A DNA stretch of 64,000 bases from Candidatus Fredericiella danica (GTDB taxonomy: Bacteria > Chloroflexota > Anaerolineae > Caldilineales > Caldilineaceae). A model generated the notes under the pieces. It ran no database searches. It was not told the origin of the DNA and saw only the letters and a program-made list of their open reading frames with translations. This document shows, piece after piece, positions 29,029 through 38,372 of this stretch. Location of the stretch: assembly GCA_016713335.1 (NCBI GenBank), contig JADJPH010000036.1:25054-89053 (forward strand), read 5' to 3'. Position 1 is the first letter of the stretch; every line of letters starts with the position of its first letter. The position numbers and the translations under genes were made by a program.

Positions 29029-30015
29029 ATGTCAAACCTTGCGACGGAGTTCTTAAATCGGACTTTGGTCACGCCGTTCGTACTGGCAAGTGGTATCTGG
29101 GGGACCACCGCCAGCCTGTTGGAGCGGGCAGCGCTGGCAGGTTTCGGTGCGGTGACTGCCAAATCGTGTGGCCCTACGCCACGCGCCGGGCACGTCAACC
29201 CGACGTGCCTGGATTGGGGACACGGCTTGATCAACGCCATTGGGCTTGCCAACCCGGGCGCGGTGGAAGAAGTGGCGCTGCTCACGTCCGCGCGTACGCG
29301 GCTGGAAGCGCTCGGTGTCCCGTTGATTGCGAGTATCTTCGCCGGTCCTCCTGCGGAATTCGGCGAGGTTGCGCGCATCATTGCGGCGGCAAAGCCGGAC
29401 TTCATTGAAGTCAATATCTCTTGCCCCAATGTCCATTCGGAGTTTGGTGAACCTTATGCCGGGGATGCCGACGCCGCAAGCGAAGTCACCGGTTTTGTCA
29501 CGGATGTGGCAAAACCGGCTGGAATCCCGGTCATCGTGAAGCTGGCGCCAAACGTATCCAGTATTGGGCGCATCGCGCGCGCCGTGGTTGCAGCGGGTGC
29601 GGATGCACTCTGCGTGGTAAATACGATGCCCGGCATGGTGATCGATGCTGAAAGCGGTCAAGCGATTCTGGCGAACCGGACCGGTGGGTTGAGCGGCCCG
29701 GCCATCAAACCGATTGCGCTCAAATGCGTGTATGATGTGCGCCGCGCCTGTCCCGAGACGCCGATCATCGGCACAGGTGGCGTATCCACTGGGCTCGATG
29801 CCGTGGAGATGCTCATGGCCGGCGCCACCGCGGTTGGCGTGGGCAGCGCGGTCTACTACCGGGGCGCGAAGGCGATTACGACGATTCGCACCGAGTTGGA
29901 GAGTTGGATGGCGGCGCATGGTGTGACGGACCTGGATCAGATCCGCGGCGCCGTCCATCGTGAGCGCATCTACCCCACCTCGCCCAGCGGTGCACCGGTG
30001 CCGGCGGCGCACTGA
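29029..30015 (+). CDS. pyrD: Dihydroorotate dehydrogenase (class 1B type)
   Basis: Oxidises dihydroorotate to orotate, FMN-dependent TIM barrel, 328 residues. Visible blocks are VTPFVLASGIWG, GAVTAKSCGPTPRAGH, IEVNISCPNVHSEFGE (catalytic Cys in the class 1B style), VNTMPGMVIDAE, GGLSGPAIKPIALKCVYDV, and IIGTGGVSTGLDAVEMLMAG followed by GATAVGVGSAVYYRG for FMN phosphate. Class 1B enzymes usually pair with PyrK to use NAD; no pyrK is adjacent. A GTG at 29020 is an alternative start; I prefer the ATG at 29029. It follows pyrE by 5 bases. Confidence 0.93.
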   Translation: MSNLATEFLNRTLVTPFVLASGIWGTTASLLERAALAGFGAVTAKSCGPTPRAGHVNPTCLDWGHGLINAIGLANPGAVEEVALLTSARTRLEALGVPLIASIFAGPPAEFGEVARIIAAAKPDFIEVNISCPNVHSEFGEPYAGDADAASEVTGFVTDVAKPAGIPVIVKLAPNVSSIGRIARAVVAAGADALCVVNTMPGMVIDAESGQAILANRTGGLSGPAIKPIALKCVYDVRRACPETPIIGTGGVSTGLDAVEMLMAGATAVGVGSAVYYRGAKAITTIRTELESWMAAHGVTDLDQIRGAVHRERIYPTSPSGAPVPAAH

Positions 30016-30084
30016 TCATATCCCCCCCAGTGGAATAGGAAGAATCCTCCCGCAGGGGCGCAGAGAAAAGCCGGAAAAGATGCC

Positions 30085-32173
30085 TCATCGCGCCAGGGAA
30101 GGCATGTAGTTACCGCTGGGTGCACACGTCAAGTCGACAGTAACGGTGCGCTCAACCGCCTGGCTGCCCACTGTTGAGCGCACGATTAGATCTGCCCGGT
30201 CGAAGTAGGCGTCAGTCAGCAACGCCGGCTCAAGGGTCAACACCACGGTAGACGGCAGTGTATTGGTCGGTGACACGGCGTTAACCACCCACGCCACGTC
30301 GGGATGGGGCCACGCAACACTCCCCGCCGCATCGATTCCCGCCGCAATGCCAGTCGCACCCGCGCTGTGGGGCGTCACCTCTGCACTAAATTGCGTTCCC
30401 CGGCGTTCCGCCGATGACGGTAAACGTCATGGTCGTCTGCACCCCAAGGGGCGGACAGGGAATCGCCACGACCGCCTTCTCCGCTGGACGCACGACCAGT
30501 CCATCCTTCACAATCACCAGCACCGGAATCGTCAGCGGCACATTGGCAACGCGCCGTTGCGTACTGTTCACGACAATATTAGCGCCGTACGTGATGTTCG
30601 GCAGCAGTTCCGACGCATCGACATAGACCGTCATCAGCGCCGGTGTGGTATTCGTATTGAGTGACCAGTGCACAAACGAGACGGGTGGCTTGACGTCCAC
30701 GTAGAAAGTGATCGGCTGGGGAGAATTCGTACTGTTGACGAGTTGCACGATCGTTTCGGCGGTCTTCGTCCCGGCTTCTACGTCTTGGTAGTTGATCTCT
30801 TGGTTCTCGTTGCCAACGGCGAGGGTGTCCGGCTGGGCGCTGCCGTTCAGATCGAGGTTGCCCATCGCGATCGTCAGCCCGTTGCTGCGCAACGTGTAGT
30901 CGGTCGCCTCGGTCGTCGTGTCCGGGCTGTTGAATACCCGCAGTTGTGTCGGGCTGATGACACCGATCTCATCTTTACCATCGCCATCGACATCACCGCC
31001 GGCGCCATAGCGAAAGGCATTCGCCGTGTCCAGGCAGACCTCAAAGGTAGTTGGCGTATCCGGGCCGCGGTTGCGCATGATCAATTGAAATGGCGGCGTC
31101 GTATACGGTGCAGAACAGGTTGTCGTGCGGTTGGCGAAGCGCAGGAAGAAGACCTCATCGTCACTGCTGCCGTCTGAAGCAGAACCGGTGATGTTTGCCA
31201 TGAACAAGTGGCGCGGCGCCGGGTTGAAGTCGCGCCCGTAGACCTCGTCAAATCCGTCGCGGCCGTTGTAGCGCCAGACCAGCAACGTAGGCAACGGGCG
31301 GTCGGCCGTCCGGCCCAGGGCCAGTTCTGGCAGGGCGCTGGTTGGGTCGAACTGGCCAACGACAGCGCTCTGCCACGGTTTCGTATCGCTCGCATTGAAG
31401 TAATATTCGAAGAAGGTGTTATTCACCAGCCGATAGACCGACAGTCTGCTCTGGTCCTCATCGATCAAGACCAAGTTGTCGATGCCGGTGACTTCAAGAT
31501 TACCCGATGCAATATCGGTCCACATGTCATCATTCCGCATCTCAGCGAGCGTGGTCCAGGCCGTGCCGTCGACTGGATCGTTTGTCTGCGTCAGGATCAC
31601 GACTTGCGCATTGGGGATGGCGCCGCCGGCTTCCGGAGGGTCATAGACGTAGACGATCTCTTGCCCGGGGTTCTCAGGGTCAAATTCGCCGGTGAGGATC
31701 AAGGTGGGTCTGCCCGGCAGGGAAGTCCGGTAGAGGATCTTCCAGTACAGATCGCCAAAACCATTGTCCGGGTCGACTTCACCCGACGTAATGACCGGAT
31801 CGTAGATGATGAGTTGAAAATCAGTGTCGCTCTCGCTGATCGCAACGATCTCGGCATCGCCATCATTGGTGAAGTCACCGAGCGCAGCATTCCGCCAGCC
31901 ACCGTCCGGGCTGTGCCAGATTTCTTTGTAGCTCAGCGCACCGCCCACCACGGCCTGCTGGAGTGCCCGGATGACACCCTCCGGGTCGATATAGACAATT
32001 TCGTCCCTGGCATGTGCAACCAGCAGCGCTGTTGCCGGCGCGGCGTCGGCCGTAGACGGCAGGAGGTCGCCCCCCACCACAGCCAGGATCACAAAAGCCC
32101 GCAAGACGGCGTAATGCAGCATTGCTCGGTATAAGCGGAGGTTGGTGCACCAGATTCTTGCATTTCGCGCCAT
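30085..32173 (-). CDS. Secreted FG-GAP/VCBS-repeat protein, one frame break
   Basis: An exported protein of about 695 residues. A hydrophobic signal (MLHYAVLRAFVILAVVGGDL ending near STADAAPA) is followed by FG-GAP-type repeats with calcium-binding loops: ALGDFTNDGDAEIVAIS, TGEFDPENPGQEIVYV, GDVDGDGKDEIGVIS and MGNLDLNGSAQPDTLAV. A C-terminal beta-sandwich region resembles an exposed-surface repeat. The frame breaks near 30390 after TFTVIGG; the remainder (VTPHSAGATGIAAGIDAAGS to the end) is in another register. It begins 22 bases after pyrB on the same strand, so it is likely read through from pyrCB although unrelated in function. Confidence 0.75.
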
Positions 32174-32195
32174 CTTGCGAGCTTTCTTAGGAACG

Positions 32196-33172
32196 CTATG
32201 CCTTGCCCAGCACCGCTGCCAGTAAGGCCATCCGCATGTACATCCCGTTGCGCATCTGCCGGAAGTAGGCTGCGCGCGGGTCATTGTCGATTGCGTAGCT
32301 GATCTCATTGACGCGGGGCAGCGGATGCATCACGATCATCTTCTGCTTGGCCCGTTCCATCAAGGCCGGATCGACAACGTAGTGGTCTTTCACCGCCTCA
32401 TACTGCGCCAGGTCGGTGAAACGCTCCTTCTGCACGCGCGTGATATATAGTACATCGCTGTCGCTGATGCAATCATGCACATCTTCGGTAATCGTGTACT
32501 TGTGACCGCTCGCCTGGACAACCTCCAGAATATCCTTGGGCATCTGCAGGATGTCGGGGCTGACAAAGACGAATTCGACCGGGTAGTTGGCCAGCAGCTT
32601 GGTGAGGCTATGGACCGTGCGACCGTATTTTAGATCGCCCACCATGGCCACTTTAAGCCCGCTTAGGGTGCCTAGCGCCTCGACCACGGTGAAGAGATCG
32701 AGGAGCGCTTGCGTGGGGTGCTCGCCCACGCCGTCGCCGGCGTTGATGACGGGTTTGCTCGCATAATGCGCCGCGGTAGCCGCCGAGCCAACTTCAGGGT
32801 GACGGATGACGATCACATCCGAGTAGCACTCCAGCGTGCGGATGGTGTCGGGCAGACTCTCACCTTTGCTGACCGAACTGTATTGCACGTTGTTGATCGG
32901 GATCCCTGCCCCCCCAGGCGCAGCATCGCGGCCATGAAGCTTGAGCTCGTGCGCGTGCTTGGTTCGTAAAAGAGGTTAGCCAGAATCTTGCCGTGCAGGA
33001 GGTCGGCACTACCGAAACGTTCGACCAACACGCGCATTTCGTCGGCGACATTGAAGATATAGTCGAGATGTGCGCGATCAAATTGGCTGACGCTCAAGAT
33101 GTCCTGGCCGTAAAAGCCGTTGTCCACTTTGTTGGCTGCCATCCGGTCCACAAGTTTTGTTTTAGGTGCCAT
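32196..33172 (-). CDS. pyrB: Aspartate carbamoyltransferase, one frame break at a G-run
   Basis: Commits carbamoyl phosphate and aspartate to pyrimidine synthesis. The carbamoyl-phosphate motif NLFYEPSTRTSSSFMAAMLR is followed by a seven-G run. One more G restores LGGAGIPINNVQYSSVSKGE, and HPEVGSAATAAHYA, INAGDGVGEHPTQALLDLFT and MHPLPRVNEI complete the enzyme at about 326 residues. Three ATGs lie at 33178-33172; I chose the last because AGGAGA is 6 bases ahead of it. pyrC is 71 bases upstream. No regulatory pyrI is adjacent. Confidence 0.93.
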
Positions 33173-33246
33173 CATCATTCTCCTATTGAATCGTATCAGA
33201 ACTCAACATGACCCCCAGAAGAGAATCATGCATTTTCGACGCGCCC

Positions 33247-34377
33247 TTACTCAGGTTGTACAAACAAGACACGGCCGCTGCCCGGCTCTGCCAGAATCTG
33301 CCCGTCGCCGTAGACACGCACCCCGCGTAGAACAACCTCCTGGATCCGCCCAACCAGGTTCATCCCTGCAAACGGGGACCAGCCAACACGTGTCAACAGT
33401 TGTTTGTTCGTAAGTACAAAACTGGCATCCACATCCACATCGACCCACGTCTCGGGCTGTTCAGGCAATCCGTAGATGCGCCGTGGGTTGTTAATGCAAC
33501 GCCCAACAATGTCTTGCAGCGTCAGCCGGCCCTGGTGCACCGCCGTCAATAGCAGTGGCAACATCGTTTCGACACCCGGCACGCCGGGCGGCGGGTTGGC
33601 CGGCGCTTCTGCCGCTCCCACCCCTTTTTCTTGCAACGTATGCGGCGCATGATCGGTTGCAAAGATGTCGACGTAAGCCAGGTTCTCCCATAGGGCGGCA
33701 ACATCATCAGGCGTCCCCAGCCGGGGCCGCATATCACCCAGATTGCCCAGCCGCCCCAGGTCGTCGGTGCTCAGAAAGAGGTGGTGAGGCGTCACTTCGC
33801 AGGTGACGTTGATGCCATGTTCTTTGGCCTTTCGGATCAATTCGATCTCGCTGCGCCGGCTGACATGGGCAATGTGCAACGGGACGTGGTAGAGATCGGC
33901 AAGCGCCAGGCACGCAGACAACATGAGATCTTCCGCATGCACAGTGATCGGGCCAAGTCCACCGGCCCGATCGTGGGTGCGGTACCCCGTTCCTTGTGCG
34001 GTTTCAGCCCAGGTTCTGAAGAGTTGATGGAGGAGGCTAAGTGTGTCTATGCGAAGGCTACCAAAGGTGTCACTCACATAGATCTTCACCGCACAGGCTT
34101 GCGTTGCGACTGGGAGATAGGCGTCGGCGTAGGTAGTGGTGGCGCCAACAAAAAGCCCGACATCACAAACAGCTTTCGCTGCTGCGAGCCGGGCCTTTTC
34201 TGCCAGCCGCTCCGGGGTCGCCGTCGGCGGGATCGTATTCGGCATGTCGAGCACTACCGTTACGCCCCCTGCCAATGCTGCCGCCGTCCCTGAGTAGAAA
34301 TCCTCTTTGTGCGTATATCCGGGCTCGCGCGAATGCACATGCGCATCCACCCGCCCAGGCAGGCGCAATGTCGTCAT
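33247..34377 (-). CDS. pyrC: Dihydroorotase
   Basis: Closes carbamoyl aspartate to dihydroorotate. The 376-residue amidohydrolase has the metal-binding RVDAHVHSREPGYTHKEDF, the lysine region ACAVKIYVSDTFGS, His ligands in ITVHAEDLML and VPLHIAHVSRRSEIEL, HHLFLSTDDL, and the catalytic Asp in DIFATDHAPHTLQEK. At 376 residues it is shorter than typical type I enzymes (about 430) and lacks an N-terminal strand domain. It is the first gene of the minus-strand pyrC-pyrB group. Confidence 0.92.
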   Translation of the reverse strand: MTTLRLPGRVDAHVHSREPGYTHKEDFYSGTAAALAGGVTVVLDMPNTIPPTATPERLAEKARLAAAKAVCDVGLFVGATTTYADAYLPVATQACAVKIYVSDTFGSLRIDTLSLLHQLFRTWAETAQGTGYRTHDRAGGLGPITVHAEDLMLSACLALADLYHVPLHIAHVSRRSEIELIRKAKEHGINVTCEVTPHHLFLSTDDLGRLGNLGDMRPRLGTPDDVAALWENLAYVDIFATDHAPHTLQEKGVGAAEAPANPPPGVPGVETMLPLLLTAVHQGRLTLQDIVGRCINNPRRIYGLPEQPETWVDVDVDASFVLTNKQLLTRVGWSPFAGMNLVGRIQEVVLRGVRVYGDGQILAEPGSGRVLFVQPE

Positions 34378-34559
34378 TGGCTGCTCCTAACAAATTCGAT
34401 GTTCGATTTGTCACTCATTGTAGCTGTCGCCGCCCGCATCCGACAAAACCGTATGCGCCACTTCGCTCGATTGTCAGCGTCGCGTCATGTCCCGTTATTC
34501 GTCTCACTGGTACAATGGCGATGACAACTCTCTCTCACCGCGTACAAAGGAAGGTAACT

Positions 34560-35829
34560 ATGAGCATTGAACCGCGAACGATGAGCCCCAAAGGTGGCGC
34601 CCCGGGTGGCGGCAAGGGCAGCAATATCTCGCGCCCCTTGATCATTCTGCTGATCATCGTGGGCTTCTTTGTACTGCTTGCCATGCTTGCCAGCGTCTCC
34701 CGCCAATTCTTCTATTTCTTCGAACAAATCAACCAGGACGAAGTTGGCGTTCAGTTCGAAAGCGGGCGGATCAAGAATGTGGTTGGGCCTGGTGTCTACA
34801 GCGACACCGGGCTGTTTGTGGATCTCAAGCGCGTTTCGAGCAAGGCCGTGCCCTTTGAGGTCGAGGACGCCGAGCTCATCACGCGCGACAAGCAGCGCAT
34901 CGGCCTCGTGGTCACGGGCGATATCTTCCGCCCGACCATGGCTGAGAGCCAGCAACTGCGCGACCTGTGGCCGAAGTACAATGCGTTGTTTCTGAATGAC
35001 GAGGCCGCGAGAAACCAGGTCATCGCGCGGGCGCGCCAGGCGATGAAGGTGTGCGTAGGTGATCGCAACTTCGACGATGCGGTGATCGGCACCGGCCGCG
35101 ATGTGCTACGCGACTGCATCGATGACGAACTCGACAAACTTTCGCTCGATTTTGGGTTGAACACAGCCAATGTCGCCGTACCGGAAGTGATGCTGTCGCC
35201 CGAGGTGCAGATCGGATTGGACCGCATTGTGCAGTTGCGTTTGGAGACGGAACAGGCACGGCAGGATCAACTGAAGGCGCAGGCCCAGGCCAACGCCGAA
35301 CAGGCCCGCCAGGAGGGCGAAATTCGCATCGCCCAGAGCCGGATTCAGGAAGAGTCGCGCCAACAGATCACGTTGTCGCAGTTGAACGAGGACAAATTGC
35401 TGTCACAGAAGGCGGTCATCGAGGCCGAGCGCGCCAACGAACTCGCACGCGTTGAAGCAGAGCGCGCCATCATCGAAGCGGAGAAGAGCAACGAGTTGTT
35501 GGGCGCCCAGCGCGATCTCGAAATTCAGAAGGCGCGCCGTGGCTGCCATCGAAGCCGCGAAGGCCGACACAGCACCTCAGGCTGCCCTGGCGGCGATTCT
35601 TGCGAGCAACCAGGGATTACTCCAACTCCGCGTTGTCGAAGCCAATGCACAGGCACTCCAGAAGGGCGACAAGATTATCTTCACGCCCGAAGGCACCACA
35701 CCTACGCTCGTGTTGCCAGGACCAGGCATCGTGCCGACGGTCGATACCATCTCCGCAGCACAAGACGTGGGGCGCAAGCGGCAGCAACTGGCGAAGGACA
35801 GTAAAGAGGCAGAGAGAAATTGTGCGTAG
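34560..35829 (+). CDS. SPFH/band-7 domain membrane protein, one frame break
   Basis: A membrane-anchored scaffold-type protein of about 423 residues, related to stomatin/prohibitin. One N-terminal span (LIILLIIVGFFVLLAMLA, residues 27-44) is followed by the SPFH domain (QINQDEVGVQFESGRIKNVV onward) and a long charged coiled coil (residues 225-330, rich in EAERANELARVEAERAI-like heptads). The frame breaks near 35538. The second frame supplies AVAAIEAAKADTAPQAALAA and the closing FTPEGTTPTLVLPG. AAGGAAGG precedes the ATG. An extended -10 element, TGGTACAAT at 34508-34516, may be its promoter. Confidence 0.82.
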
Positions 35830-35863
35830 CCAACGGTCAATTGACCGTTGGCTACGCACAATT
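35818..35863. repeat. Perfect 46-bp palindrome centred on GGTCAATTGACC
   Basis: Perfectly self-complementary from AATTGTGCGTAGCC at the left end to GGCTACGCACAATT at the right, around GGTCAATTGACC. It overlaps the last four codons of the SPFH gene and sits in the gap before the HD-domain gene. Same core as the elements at 15537 and 51767. Confidence 0.85.
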
Positions 35864-35914
35864 GACTATTGATTGTATCCCGTATGACGCAGCACGAAAC
35901 ACGAGACCGTCACT

Positions 35915-36505
35915 ATGTCATCCGATCGCCTAACCCATCAACTCCAATTCCTCATCGAAATCGACCAACTGAAGCGCGTGCTGCGCCGGACCAGCATCAT
36001 CGGCGGTGAACGCCGTGAAAATACGGCCGAGCACTCATGGCACGTCACCCTGGTCGCAACGGTGCTGGCGGAACATAGCAACGCACCGATTGACCTCTTC
36101 CACGTACAGAAGATGCTGTTGGTGCACGATATCGTCGAAATCGATGCCGGCGACACCTTTGCCTTTGACGCCGTCGCGAACCTCGACAAGGAGGAACGCG
36201 AGCGCGCCGCTGCGAAGCGCATTTTTGGCCTGCTCCCGCCGGACCAACGCGACGAATTCTATGCGCTCTGGGAAGAGTTCGATGCTCGTGCGACGCCGGA
36301 AGCCCGCTTCGCAAATCTGGCTGACCGTCTCGTACCGGTCTTGCAGAACTACGCCAATGATGGCGGCACCTGGCGTGAGGCAAACCTCGATCGCACGGCG
36401 GTCAACAAACGGCTATCCCCCATTGGTGACGGCAGCGAAGAGGTGTGGGCGTACGTTCGCTCCGTGCTCGACGCAGCCGTGGTACGCGGCGACATCCTGC
36501 CGTGA
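35915..36505 (+). CDS. HD-domain hydrolase (5'-deoxynucleotidase/HDDC2-like)
   Basis: A 196-residue metal-dependent phosphohydrolase. The HD metal ligands are in RRENTAEHSWHVTLVATVLA (His) and KMLLVHDIVEIDAGDTFAFD (His-Asp), with the later Asp in RFANLADRLVPVLQNYAN. Pattern and length match the YfbR/HDDC2 group that dephosphorylates deoxynucleoside monophosphates. Its TGA overlaps the GTG start of the RNA methyltransferase, so the two are coupled. Confidence 0.83.
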   Translation: MSSDRLTHQLQFLIEIDQLKRVLRRTSIIGGERRENTAEHSWHVTLVATVLAEHSNAPIDLFHVQKMLLVHDIVEIDAGDTFAFDAVANLDKEERERAAAKRIFGLLPPDQRDEFYALWEEFDARATPEARFANLADRLVPVLQNYANDGGTWREANLDRTAVNKRLSPIGDGSEEVWAYVRSVLDAAVVRGDILP

Positions 36506-37142
36506 TCGCCACGACCGGCTACGTGATTCGCGTCTGCAGCGCCCCCACCTGCAGACTTCGCTTTCCGATGGCGACCCATGAGCGCCTCGGGGATCGGTGC
36601 CCGGCCTGCGGCGCAACGACCACACTCGTGCATACGCTGGCTGCTCCGGCCGAGAACACCATGCCAAAGTCAAGTGTCGCGCGGTCAGCACCCCCGCTGA
36701 CCGTCCTGCTCGACAACGTGCGCAGTCTCTTCAATGTCGGCTCGATCTTTCGCAGCGCCGACGGTGCGGGAATCGCGCACCTCTATCTCTGTGGCGTCAC
36801 CCCACCCCCGCCAATCCAAAGTTGGGCAAGACCGCACTTGGCGCTGAGCAAACCGTTGGTTGGAGCCATCACAACAATGCCGTCGATCTGGCACTTTATC
36901 TGCGGGCACAGGGTTGGCGACTCTGGGCACTTGAAACGGGTGCAGGCGCAATCTCCATCTTTGACGCCCCCCCGTTGGACGCGGCCACCGTGCTGATCGC
37001 GGGCAACGAAGTCACCGGCATCGACCCCGATCTGCTGGCGCTGTGCAGTTGCACACTCTCGATTCCGATGGTTGGGCGCAAGCGCTCCCTCAATGTGGCA
37101 ACTGCGTTTGGCGTCGCGGCGGTCGTGCTCAACCGGTCGTGA
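36502..37142 (+). CDS. TrmH/SpoU-family RNA 2'-O-methyltransferase with N-terminal zinc-ribbon-like region, one frame break
   Basis: Knot-fold RNA ribose methyltransferase of about 213 residues. The SpoU motifs are LDNVRSLFNVGSIFRSADG (motif 1), LIAGNEVTGIDPDLL (motif 2) and IPMVGRKRSLNVATAFGVAA (motif 3). Before them the first 50 residues carry CSAPTC and CPAC, which could form a zinc ribbon that contacts RNA. The frame changes near 36805 in a C-rich stretch, where the second register reads ANPKLGKTALGAEQTVGW. The start is a GTG overlapping the HD gene. The 3' end overlaps menE tail to tail by 14 bases. Target RNA not known. Confidence 0.82.
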
Positions 37143-38242
37143 GACTCTGCAATGTGGTTCTACGGTCAATCTTGCCTGTTGGCGTCTCGGCAAAGTGGGG
37201 TGAATAGAGGATGCGTCGCGGGGCAAAGTAACGGGGCAGCGACTGGCTCAACGACCAGCGCAACTGCTCTTCCGTGTCTGTGGCCAGTGGCAGCCCTTCA
37301 ATGACCAGGGCGACGGCCTCACCTAAGCGCGTATCCGGCACACCGCCGGCGAACATTCGCTTGCCGGCGAGCCCCAACTCCGCCTGTTGCGCGGCCAACT
37401 GTGCAAACGCCTCGTCGACCACCTAGATCTGCACCTTCACGCCGCCGCTGTTGATGATGTTGTCGACGCGCCCGATCCACACGAAGCGGTTGTCCTCTTG
37501 CAGATCTACGAGATCATTGGTCTGCACCCGCGCGCCCGCAGTCATGGGACCCTCGATGAAGAGGCAACCGCGGCTGTCAAGACCCAGGATCACCCCCGGC
37601 AGCGCCACAAAGTCGGCTGACTCGTTGGGGCCATTCAGGCGTTTCAGTGCGATATGGGTGACCGTCTCGGTCATGCCGTAGGTGTGATAGACCGGGGCGC
37701 AACTGGCGGATCTGGTTAGCCAACGTTGCGCCGATGGCGGCGCCACCCACCAGGATCGCCTTCATTCCTTCGAGCAGGTGCCGGGTGCGAAAGGCACGCG
37801 TCGTATCTTCGGGGAAGCAGGAGTCGCTGCTGGCGACCAGAGCAACATCGAGTAGAGTCTGGAGTTGGAGCGGCACAAAAGCCGCAAACTCGAAAGCAGC
37901 GTCATCAGGGAGCGCAGCAAACGGATCAGACGAAGGCTCAACGACCGTCATCGTCATGCCGAGCACCAGCCCGCGCACGAGCATCATCCGGCCGGCGATG
38001 AACTGGGTGGGCAGACAGATCAGTGCCCGGTCGCCCTCCGCCAGTCCCAACGCTGCGCCAGTGGCGCGTGCGCTCGCCTCCATCTGGGTGCGAGTCAAGG
38101 TGATCGGTTTTGGTGCGCCGGTCGAACCGGAGGTGTGGACAACAAACTCCTGTACACCGCTTTGCCACTCCTGGGCAAAGTCCAATGCCGCCTGCGCATT
38201 GGGACCGGGTGCGCCGGCGATTTCCAGTTGATCTTTTGCCAT
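37129..38242 (-). CDS. menE: Short-type o-succinylbenzoate-CoA ligase (MenE-like), frame break plus in-frame TAG
   Basis: AMP-forming ligase of menaquinone synthesis. FVVHTSGSTGAPKPITLTRT is the nucleotide-binding loop, PVYHTYGMTETVTHIALKRL the core A5 motif, FVWIGRVDNIINSGGVKVQI the hinge region and ETPTGKIDRR the catalytic lysine. The protein starts directly ahead of the P-loop (about 370 residues), like the short MenE proteins of Bacteroidetes. The frame breaks near 37715, and a TAG at 37423-37425 interrupts an otherwise continuous frame (KVQI, stop, VVDEAFAQ). Either the gene is decaying or two errors are present. menA lies 3.3 kb away. Confidence 0.78.
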
Positions 38243-38372
38243 TGAGTGCTCTGTTTCACGATAGGTAAGCGACGTAGCATCACGCATAAGATCACAGTAT
38301 AGGCTTACTCCACCAAATCTGCTACAATCTCCCCAGTCGCGCTTTTTCCTCGAACACGAGACACGCTTGGCT

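Noticed and set aside
37423..37425. Amber codon read as an unusual amino acid such as pyrrolysine
   Set aside because: No supporting pyl genes or context; a single-base change is simpler.
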